DNA of 31,774 bases from Clostridia bacterium (lineage in GTDB: Bacteria > Bacillota > Clostridia > Christensenellales > Borkfalkiaceae): the NCBI GenBank assembly GCA_900770185.1, contig CAAGJM010000028.1, positions 1 to 31,774 on the forward strand, in the 5' to 3' direction. The position numbers and the translations under genes are program-made. Under the pieces are notes generated by a model. It was not told the DNA's origin, searched no databases, and saw nothing but the letters and a program-made list of their open reading frames with translations. This document shows positions 26,477 through 31,774 of the stretch, piece by piece (positions within the stretch are counted from its first letter, which is position 1; each line of letters opens with the position of its first letter).

Positions 26477-26558
26477 GCAAGAAATTATTGCTTAGATATA
26501 AATTTTACACAAGCATTTCTTGCTTGTCAACAGTTTTGCAAGATTTTCTTGCTAAAAT
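26477..26558. promoter_or_regulatory. Divergent promoters with three XRE-type operators
   Basis: Three 15-bp sites: 26477-26491 (GCAAGAAATTATTGC), 26509-26523 (ACAAGCATTTCTTGC) and 26538-26552 (GCAAGATTTTCTTGC, a perfect 6-3-6 palindrome). Centres are 32 and 29 bases apart. The minus-strand promoter TTGACA (26524-26529)/TAAAAT (26502-26507), spacer 17, has the middle site in its spacer. The plus-strand extended -10 TG-C-TAAAAT (26550-26558) abuts the third site. The layout implies repression of both the nuclease gene and the regulator's own gene. Confidence 0.7.
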
Positions 26559-26584
26559 TTAAGAAAAGGTAGTTAAGGTGGTTT

Positions 26585-26914
26585 ATGCTTAAATTAAAAT
26601 CTTTACGCTTAGAAAGTGAAAAAACTCAATCTCAGGTTGCTTCTGCGCTATCTATTAGTCGTCAAGTTTATGCTAATTATGAAAATGAAATAAATTTGCC
26701 TGACCCTTATATGCTGATAAAACTTGCTGATTTTTTCGGGTGTTCGGTTGACTATCTTTTAGGACGAGAAGACGATTTCGGCGTCGTGTCCGGAAACGCA
26801 GACTCTAACACAACCGCGCTTACCGCTGAAGAAGCACAATTATTAAAAGACTTCCGTCTTTTAAGCGATGCCGCAAAATACAAAGTTATAGGTTATACTC
26901 ACGCATTGATTTAA
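26585..26914 (+). CDS. XRE-family transcriptional repressor
   Basis: A 109-aa regulator. The N-terminal helix-turn-helix domain (about 1-60) contains KTQSQVASALSISRQVYANY and then LPDPYMLIKLADFFGCSVDY with LLGRED, a Cro/C1-type HTH. The C-terminal helix pair (LTAEEAQLLKDFRLLSDAAK) probably dimerises. The start follows AAGGTGG. It is the obvious candidate to bind the three upstream palindromes and control itself and the divergent GIY-YIG gene. Confidence 0.92.
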   Translation: MLKLKSLRLESEKTQSQVASALSISRQVYANYENEINLPDPYMLIKLADFFGCSVDYLLGREDDFGVVSGNADSNTTALTAEEAQLLKDFRLLSDAAKYKVIGYTHALI

Positions 26915-26931
26915 ACTTATTGAAGAAAAAA

Positions 26932-27090
26932 ATGTTAAAAATTAAAGAATTAAGAAACGAACGCAATTTGACTTTGGCTGAACTATCTTCAAAATTAAAA
27001 TTATCGCCGCAAGTTTTATCAAGATAGAACATAGTGACCGTGTACCCGTTTAGACGTGGTCGGTCTAACCGCCGATTTTTTAGGTGTTTG
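26932..27090 (+). pseudogene. Decayed second XRE-type regulator
   Basis: Begins MLKIKELRNERNLTLAEL, continues to KLSPQVLSR and stops at TAG (about 27026). In other frames downstream the sequence continues as IEHSDRVPV and then DVVGLTADFLGV, matching the rest of an HTH_3 domain. At least two frameshifts are needed to restore it. It starts 18 bases after the intact XRE gene. Confidence 0.7.
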
Positions 27091-27384
27091 ATTGATTAAC
27101 TTGCAGGGCAAGAAAACGATTGCATTACCATATTGACAATAAAAATAAGTTTCTTAACAAAAACTGAATTGATTATTAAGCGATTTTTGCTTGATTTTAC
27201 CACACTTTTACCACATTTTTTGTTTTTAACCGCCAAAAACACGCCCATCAACGGCGCAAAAATGAATAATCGTTTTAAAAAAGTGCATAAAAAACCGTTT
27301 TCACGCAAATTTATGCATAAAAACGGTGATTTTGGTAAAGTATGTGCGCCACTCATTGAACGCTTAATTAAGTTTTCATGTTAA
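27091..27384. other. AT-rich non-coding stretch
   Basis: No gene supported. A hairpin ACCGTTTT...AAAACGGT with a loop of about 18 bases lies near 27296-27330. Frames on both strands here are low-complexity Lys/Phe-rich and have no RBS. Confidence 0.4.
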
Positions 27385-27534
27385 TTATCTATATTTACCA
27401 ATATCTTCACTTTTAGTATATTGGCACAATAATGGAGCACTTTCCCAAGCTAATTGATACCTATAGTCTCTTATATTTCCATCTTGAAATTGTTTTTCGA
27501 CTTCTTTGTATCTAGTTAAAAAATCATCTTTCCT
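27385..27534 (-). pseudogene. 3' fragment of an unrecognised gene at the mobile-element border
   Basis: A minus-strand frame without a start codon encodes 49 residues (DDFLTRYKEVEKQF..., DYRYQLAWESAPLLCQY, ending EDIGKYR) and is cut off by a TAA at 27535-27537. The amino-acid makeup looks like a real protein C-terminus. Its 5' part is not found on the other side of the element within the window. Probably truncated by insertion or rearrangement. Confidence 0.5.
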
Positions 27535-27612
27535 TTATGTTCCATAGGGAAGTGAGTGAATAGAATGGGCGGTGCGGTTGGTTTCGTACCGCCCGTTATA
27601 CCTGAAAACTCT

Positions 27613-29268
27613 TCACGCGGGGTTAGGTATCACGCCCACGCAGTTATAATAAATTTCTACAATCTGACGTTTCTTGCCGTCCGTCTTTTCCGCTTCGTGA
27701 ATGATGATACGGTCTATAAACTCCCGTACCGTTTCGGGCGTCAGTTCGGCTATTTCCGTGTACTTTCGTACTATCCGCAAAAACTTGTCCACACCTTCCG
27801 TTTCTTCTTTTGCCGTAACGAGTTCCCTTCTTAAAACCTTTACCCGTTCAGTCAGCGTTGCCTGTTCGGCTTCGTAGGCTTCCGTCATTTTCTTAAATCT
27901 TTCTTCCGTAAGGTTTCCGCAAACCTTATCTTCATATAAACTCTGTATAATGCGGTCGAGCGTTGCTATCCGCTTTTCCGCTTCTTCGTACTCTTTTGTT
28001 TTAGAAGATAAATCTCGCTTTGTTTCCTTACTTTTACTTGCCCGCAACAGTTCCGCAAATTCTTTTTCGTTTGCCTTTGCCATAGAAAGAACGCGTTGTA
28101 AGTCCGCAAGTACGATTTTCTCTATCGCTTCGAGCGTTATCGAGTGCGACGTACAGCCTCTGCGCCCCGCCGTTCCTTTTCGGTAAGTGGCGCACACAAA
28201 GACGTCTTTCGTGTAACTCCTATGCACGTTACAACGGTTAAGATACAGCCGCTTTCCGCAGTCCGAACAAAACAGCATTCCCGAAAACACGCTCATTTCG
28301 CCCATTCTCGTAGGTCTGCGCTTTGCGTCTCTCAGCCTTTGCACGGTGTCATAGGTTTCTCGGTCTATTATCGCTTCGTGCGTGTTCTCAAACGTTACCC
28401 ATTCGCTTTCGTCCGTATAAATTACAGTTTTTGTCTTATACGACTTCTTTCTCGTGCGAAAATTCACGGTATGTCCTAAATACGTCGGATTGGATAAAAT
28501 CTGCGTAACCGAATGCGTTGACCACTCGGTCGGCTTGTCAAACTTTTCGAGTTGATACTTCACGCCGTACTTTTTCTTCCATACGATAGGCGAGTCTGTG
28601 CCGCGCTCGGTGAGCATTCTCGCTATCTGCGTCGGTCCGAAACCTTTTATGCAAAGCGAATAAATCTCTTTGACTACCTTTGCCGCTTGTTCGTCCACGT
28701 ACCATTTCTGCTTGTCGTCGCCTTCTTTGTAATAACCATACGGCGGACAATTAGTAAGATGTTTTCCCGAATTGCCTTTGGCTTTCAGAACGGCTCGTAC
28801 TTTCTTCGACGTATCTTTCGCGTACCATTCGTTGATGATATTCCGAAAAGGCGTAAAATCGCTGTCCGTTTCGCTGTGGTTGTCTACACCGTCGTTTATC
28901 GCTATGAAATGCACATTCTTTTCGACGAAATACACTTCCGTGTAATATCCGACTTTCAGATAATCTCTGCCGAAACGCGACATATCCTTGACGATGATTC
29001 TTTTCACTTCGCCACTTTCCACGTCTTTAATCATCCGTTGAAAATCCGGACGGTTAAAATTCGTTCCCGAATAGCCGTCGTCGGCGTAAAATCTGAACCT
29101 GTCATATCCGTGTTCTTTCGCATACTTTTCGAGTATGCCTTTTTGATTTACGATACTGTTGCTGTCGCCTTGCAGGTCGTCGTCGCAACTTAACCTTGCA
29201 TACAAGGCGGTTATTTCTTCACCTCCGTTAAATTTTCTTTTATTGTTTTCCGTTAATTTTGCGTTCAT
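27613..29268 (-). CDS. Large serine recombinase (site-specific integrase)
   Basis: A 551-aa integrase. The resolvase domain starts ITALYARLSCDDD with catalytic Ser27, followed by DDGYSGTNFNRPDFQRMI and VKDMSRFGRDYLKVGYY. The recombinase domain contains PPYGYYKEGDDK and GFGPTQIARML. A zinc ribbon (FCSDCGKRL ... CATYRKG ... GCTSH) comes next, then a coiled coil (about 400-480) and a DUF4368-like tail (TPETVREFIDRIIIHEAEK). This is the TnpX/Tn5397-type architecture of Clostridia elements. It would excise and integrate the element. Its ATG overlaps the preceding small ORF by 4 bases (ATGA). Confidence 0.95.
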   Translation of the reverse strand: MNAKLTENNKRKFNGGEEITALYARLSCDDDLQGDSNSIVNQKGILEKYAKEHGYDRFRFYADDGYSGTNFNRPDFQRMIKDVESGEVKRIIVKDMSRFGRDYLKVGYYTEVYFVEKNVHFIAINDGVDNHSETDSDFTPFRNIINEWYAKDTSKKVRAVLKAKGNSGKHLTNCPPYGYYKEGDDKQKWYVDEQAAKVVKEIYSLCIKGFGPTQIARMLTERGTDSPIVWKKKYGVKYQLEKFDKPTEWSTHSVTQILSNPTYLGHTVNFRTRKKSYKTKTVIYTDESEWVTFENTHEAIIDRETYDTVQRLRDAKRRPTRMGEMSVFSGMLFCSDCGKRLYLNRCNVHRSYTKDVFVCATYRKGTAGRRGCTSHSITLEAIEKIVLADLQRVLSMAKANEKEFAELLRASKSKETKRDLSSKTKEYEEAEKRIATLDRIIQSLYEDKVCGNLTEERFKKMTEAYEAEQATLTERVKVLRRELVTAKEETEGVDKFLRIVRKYTEIAELTPETVREFIDRIIIHEAEKTDGKKRQIVEIYYNCVGVIPNPA

Positions 29269-29429
29269 AAGGTTTCTCCTTCCGAACGCGCCTCAACGGA
29301 CAAGTCCTTGATAAGCACGCTTTTTATCTTGTTTATCAGCGTTTCTCTTGCATTTTCCCGTTCTTTTACGACAACGACATACTCCGCGCCGTCTATCTCG
29401 TGTACATAGTTATATTGTTTCTGCTCCAA
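29265..29429 (-). CDS. Small 54-aa protein coupled to the recombinase
   Basis: The frame opens at TTG 29429 and encodes MEQKQYNYVHEIDGAEYVVV, then KERENARETLINKIKSVLIK and a short tail. The stop overlaps the recombinase start (ATGA), indicating translational coupling. AAGGAG lies only 2 bases before the TTG, which is short, but a stop codon just upstream excludes any earlier start. Short ORFs in this position are common in serine-recombinase elements. Function unknown. Confidence 0.65.
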   Translation of the reverse strand: MEQKQYNYVHEIDGAEYVVVVKERENARETLINKIKSVLIKDLSVEARSEGETL

Positions 29430-29450
29430 ATCTCCTTAACTTTATTGTGC

Positions 29451-29494
29451 GGATACTATGTTCTCTCTCCGGATGGATACTATGTTCTCTCTCC
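29451..29494. repeat. Two perfect 20-bp direct repeats upstream of the recombinase operon
   Basis: GGATACTATGTTCTCTCTCC occurs at 29451-29470 and 29475-29494, separated by GGAT (24-base period). They lie in the leader/promoter region of the 54-aa ORF and recombinase genes. Possible operators or a recent local duplication. Confidence 0.85.
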
Positions 29495-29534
29495 ATAAAC
29501 ACAAAAATCCTCCTGTCAGATATTTTAGTTTTTG

Positions 29535-29831
29535 TTACGTTTTATTGTTGTTTTTCTCTTCCTCGAATTTGCGCAACTCAAAATCAAAGAAATCGTCGTA
29601 GCCGTCCATTACCTTCGCAAGGTCGGTATTTATTTCTCCCGCCTGCTCCAACAGCGACTTATATCCTTCTTCAATGAGTCTAACTTTCGTATACCCGTGT
29701 TTTTTCAAAAATGCGTCTATTTCTTCCGCCGTTTCTCTCGGTATACTCGTTCCCCATACCACGTTTTTGGCTTTTCTCTCGTTTTTATGTTTTTCTTCGT
29801 ATCTTTTATCTCTTTCGCTTCTCGGTTTCAT
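29535..29831 (-). CDS. Small putative DNA-binding protein of the mobile element
   Basis: A 98-aa basic-then-acidic protein. The N-terminus is highly charged (RDKRYEEKHKNERKAKN), followed by VVWGTSIPRETAEEIDAFLK and a helical tail. The short strand plus two helices suggests a ribbon-helix-helix-like fold, as in relaxosome accessory or regulatory proteins of mobilizable elements. The ATG follows GGAGGGTTTAGGA. A 14-bp palindrome just upstream is a likely autoregulatory operator. Fold assignment is inference. Confidence 0.65.
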   Translation of the reverse strand: MKPRSERDKRYEEKHKNERKAKNVVWGTSIPRETAEEIDAFLKKHGYTKVRLIEEGYKSLLEQAGEINTDLAKVMDGYDDFFDFELRKFEEEKNNNKT

Positions 29832-29856
29832 TCCTAAACCCTCCGTAAATATATCA

Positions 29857-29906
29857 TCGTATCAATACGACGATTATATTTTACCGATTTCTGCGTTCAG
29901 AGTCAA
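29857..29906 (-). promoter_or_regulatory. Promoter and palindromic operator of the small DNA-binding gene
   Basis: Minus-strand TTGACT (29901-29906), a 17-base spacer and TAAAAT (29878-29883). Downstream, TCGTAT-CA-ATACGA (29857-29870) is a perfect 14-bp palindrome between the -10 and the RBS, placed to block transcription. Confidence 0.65.
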
Positions 29907-29946
29907 GCTCTTTTATGTGAACAGAGAGTAAAAGCCGCCTTAAATT

Positions 29947-30981
29947 TTACTTATGCGCGCCGTTTTTCCTGTTTAGCCACTCATAGCGTTCTTTTTCTTC
30001 CTGCATTTCTTGCTCTATTTTCTGCAACAGCGGTATTTGGCTTTGAACGGAAGGTGTGCAGAAATCTGCGAACGCCGAAAAGAACAATCCGACCGAACTC
30101 ATACCGTAAGTTATTCCCCGATAGGTGTTAGGGGCAATTCTTGCCAAAGTTTTTCCTACGTGGACATACTTTTCGTTCTTATCCTTTTCCTTTTGCAGAG
30201 TTTCCGATTTCTGCACATATTCGAGCGTTTCGTCCATAGCCTTTGTAAGTCGTTTTGAAAGGTCGGCGTTGTTTGCCGTTAAAGCAATCACTTGTTCCTG
30301 TAACTTTCCGCGTTTTCTCGGAATATTCCCGCTTTTTGCCTCGGTTAAAGCGTCGACGTAAACCTGATTTTCTTCCCGTATCGCTTCTGCTTGCTCGATT
30401 ATTTTTTTTGCCTTAAATTCTGCGGTAGAAAGATGTTTCTTCTGACTGCCTTCTTTGCCGCGCCGTAAGCCCCAACGTTTTCCGACTTCTTCATAAAAAT
30501 CCGTTTGTAACTGCTGTAACTGCGGTTTGTCGAAAAGTTGTTTACTGCAAAGTCTGCCGTCTTTTGTGACGGGCATCAGATTGAAATGCAAATGCGGCGT
30601 TGTTTCGTCGTTATGTACTACCGCCGCGATGATGTTTTCTTCGCCGTAACGTTCAGCAAAGAATTTGTAACAGTCCGAGAAAAAGTTATACTGTTCGACT
30701 TTGGCTAAACCGTCGAAAAAAGTTTTATCCGAGCCTAACACGAAAGAGTTCATAACAACCGCGTCTTTGCGCGGGGATAAGCCTAACTCTTTAATTCTGC
30801 CGTTTATAAACTCCGTGTAAGTTTTCCCGAAATATGGCGTAAAGCGATAATTGTTTCTCGTCCGCTCGCTGTCTATCTGTGGATTTGACGCTTCGTAATT
30901 CTCGTCCCGTTCGTTTTCCTTTTCGATAGGTGCGACGTCTTGTTTATGGTATTTCTCCATATGACACACTAAATATGAAAT
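29947..30981 (-). CDS. MobV-family relaxase (Mob_Pre), probable AUU start
   Basis: A 344-aa relaxase when started at ATT 30981 (read as MSYLVCHMEKYHK), which has AGGAGG 9 bases upstream (30991-30996). The frame is open further to an ATG at 31017, but that codon lacks an RBS and the AGGAGG would lie inside the gene. MobV features: N-terminal YLVCHMEKYHKQD, the metal-binding HNDETTPHLHFNLMPV with the HxxxxxPHxH pattern, and SKQLFDKPQLQQLQ. A coiled coil (about 190-280) and a hydrophobic segment near GMSSVGLFFSAFAD follow. It nicks oriT and pilots the strand into a host transfer channel. Confidence 0.9.
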   Translation of the reverse strand: MSYLVCHMEKYHKQDVAPIEKENERDENYEASNPQIDSERTRNNYRFTPYFGKTYTEFINGRIKELGLSPRKDAVVMNSFVLGSDKTFFDGLAKVEQYNFFSDCYKFFAERYGEENIIAAVVHNDETTPHLHFNLMPVTKDGRLCSKQLFDKPQLQQLQTDFYEEVGKRWGLRRGKEGSQKKHLSTAEFKAKKIIEQAEAIREENQVYVDALTEAKSGNIPRKRGKLQEQVIALTANNADLSKRLTKAMDETLEYVQKSETLQKEKDKNEKYVHVGKTLARIAPNTYRGITYGMSSVGLFFSAFADFCTPSVQSQIPLLQKIEQEMQEEKERYEWLNRKNGAHK

Positions 30982-31018
30982 GATATTTTTCCTCCTGAAA
31001 TTTGTTATTATTCTCATT

Positions 31019-31124
31019 GAGCAAAGTGTGTAGAATTTCCTCTGCCGACTGCTTTATTAGTGGATTCACAGCCTCGCAGAGCCCACAACTTCGCCTTCGA
31101 AGTATAGTGGGCTACACTTTGCTC
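31019..31124 (+). other. Predicted oriT, pMV158/MobV type
   Basis: At 31080-31112, AGCCCAC-A-ACTTCG-CCTT-CGAAGT-ATA-GTGGGCT forms a two-tier hairpin. It contains AAGTATAGTG, which matches the pMV158 nick region (AAGTATAGTG/TG), and the overlapping inverted repeat AAGT-A-TAG/CTA-C-ACTT mirrors the second pMV158 hairpin. A further pair, GAGCAAAGTGTGTAG (31019-31033) and CTACACTTTGCTC (31112-31124), frames the region. The predicted nick is after TATAGTG, near 31109. It lies directly upstream of the relaxase gene. Confidence 0.75.
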
Positions 31125-31310
31125 ATAAGCCGTCTGTTTTGCTTCGCGTTTGCTTCCAAAGTTTTTCTCCTCTTTATGCATTGAAAAACACTCTTAAAAA
31201 AACATTTTCAACTTGTATCCGACTTCATTTTCCTGTCTCCTTCATTTTGTTTTACTCTCTGTTTTTGTTCTTACGAGTCCACGAAAGACAAATTATCTCT
31301 CTATCTTATA

Positions 31311-31417
31311 TGGACATTTGCAAGCCGTTTTGTGGGGGTGTTTTGCAAAAGTTTTTACCCCTCACTATAATTGGAAAGTTGCAAGCCGTTTGTCGGGGTG
31401 TTTCACGAAAATTTTAC
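31311..31417. repeat. Pair of imperfect direct repeats, 61-bp period
   Basis: Copies at 31311-31357 and 31372-31417 share TGCAAGCCGTTT and GGGGTGTTT plus AT-rich ends. Each is followed or preceded by TATA-containing sequence (TATAAG, TATAGT on the minus strand). They lie between oriT and the right border of the element. Function unknown. The stretch 31125-31310 between oriT and these repeats holds nothing I recognise. Confidence 0.6.
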
Positions 31418-31456
31418 AAAAAAATTGCCGAGAAATTTTCCCGACAACCGCAAATA

Positions 31457-31490
31457 AAAAGGAAGTCCGATATAGCTCAAACTTCCTTTT
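31457..31490. terminator. Terminator of the serine protease gene
   Basis: AAAAGGAAGT pairs with ACTTCCTTTT around a 14-base loop; T-rich tracts follow on both strands (TTTATTTG minus, CTATTTTT plus). It lies 42 bases past the protease stop codon. Confidence 0.8.
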
Positions 31491-31531
31491 CTATTTTTAT
31501 TATATTATCTCTTAAAATTAAAGGTTATAAC

Positions 31532-31774
31532 TTACTCTTCCACAAAACCCATAACTATGTCTATTGGAATACAATATGCTATTCCATAGACAATGTTCCC
31601 TAAGCGATCCTTGGTTCGGAATGTTGTAATACCAACTAAACGTCCACGAGAATCTAACAACGCACCCCCACTAGTTCCGTCGGCAATCGTCAAATCACAC
31701 TGTATCACTGTTCGAACAGCTCCTGAATACTCAATATTTAAGAGTGGTATTCCTACAATTCCTTGAGAAATAGA
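31532..31774 (-). CDS. Trypsin-like serine protease, C-terminal 80 residues (gene runs off the right edge)
   Basis: The minus-strand frame is open from the window edge to a TAA at 31532-31534. It contains the S1-type active-serine block IADGTSGGALLDSRGRLVGI, then GNIVYGIAYCIPIDIVMGF. The SISQGIVG strand before it is typical of HtrA/S1C-like proteases. His and Asp of the triad would be upstream, outside the window. No PDZ domain follows; the protein ends FVEE. Its codon choice is more AT-rich and less biased to GCG/CGC than the neighbouring chromosomal genes, which suggests a different origin. Confidence 0.8.
   Translation of the reverse strand, partial: SISQGIVGIPLLNIEYSGAVRTVIQCDLTIADGTSGGALLDSRGRLVGITTFRTKDRLGNIVYGIAYCIPIDIVMGFVEE

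Larger units (their letters stand above)
27540..31450 (-). mobile_element. Integrative mobilizable element (approximate borders)
   Basis: A compact cassette on one strand: large serine recombinase, a 54-aa ORF, a small putative DNA-binding protein and a MobV relaxase, with a pMV158-like oriT upstream of the relaxase. No conjugation machinery, so it would need a helper. The borders are estimated: the left lies between the gene fragment (27534) and the recombinase stop (27613), the right between oriT (31124) and the terminator of the serine protease gene (31457). Attachment-site direct repeats could not be identified. Confidence 0.75.

Noticed and set aside
27096..27384. Overlapping 83-86 aa frames on both strands
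   Set aside because: Low-complexity AT-rich translations, no RBS, no motif.
29451..29494. CRISPR-like repeat pair
   Set aside because: Only two copies with a 4-base spacer; not a CRISPR array.

Overview
The window looks like a chromosomal segment of a low-to-mid GC Bacillota, most likely a gut-type anaerobic member of the Clostridia. Supporting signs are strong AGGAGG-type ribosome sites, TTGACA/TATAAT promoters, a two-gene SUF system, a YitT membrane protein, BspA-type leucine-rich repeats and a MobV/serine-recombinase element. The exact lineage cannot be fixed from this sequence alone.

Layout. 1-2072 (minus): 5' portion of a 23S rRNA gene with its own promoter and no 16S upstream. 2277-4001 (minus): phosphohexomutase. 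4208-8448 (plus): ROK kinase, SIS-domain isomerase, SufC, SufB-like scaffold and YitT. 8613-11664 (minus): a degraded-looking stretch, a small P-loop NTPase with ACG where its start codon should be, and a repeat-rich surface lipoprotein. 11913-12192: non-coding element bounded by inverted repeats. 12349-14022 (minus): AbrB-ABC ATPase-ABC permease operon. 14253-21401 (plus): three cytoplasmic carbohydrate enzymes (GH106-like, GH78-like and an unrecognised probable TIM-barrel protein); the first two share an almost identical promoter box. 21618-25209 (plus): a TRAP transporter of the TAXI class (binding protein plus fused permease). 25504-26914: divergent GIY-YIG nuclease and XRE repressor with three operator copies between them. 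27.4-31.5 kb: a small mobilizable element (serine recombinase, a 54-aa ORF, a putative DNA-binding accessory protein, MobV relaxase, oriT) between a gene fragment and the 3' end of a serine protease gene.

The observation I rate highest is the TAXI binding protein. Its sequence is a circular permutation of the family: the usual C-terminal lobe follows the signal peptide, the usual N-terminal lobe comes second, and the stop codon falls at the point where the canonical chain would continue. Next are the shared promoter box of the two glycosidase genes, the three-operator XRE/GIY-YIG switch, and a pMV158-like oriT next to a relaxase that seems to start at AUU.

How the genes may work together (inference): the three enzymes have no signal peptides, so they would act on imported rhamnose-containing or related glycosides. 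The TRAP transporter may bring in an acidic product of the same food source. The XRE/nuclease pair and the mobilizable element are accessory DNA.
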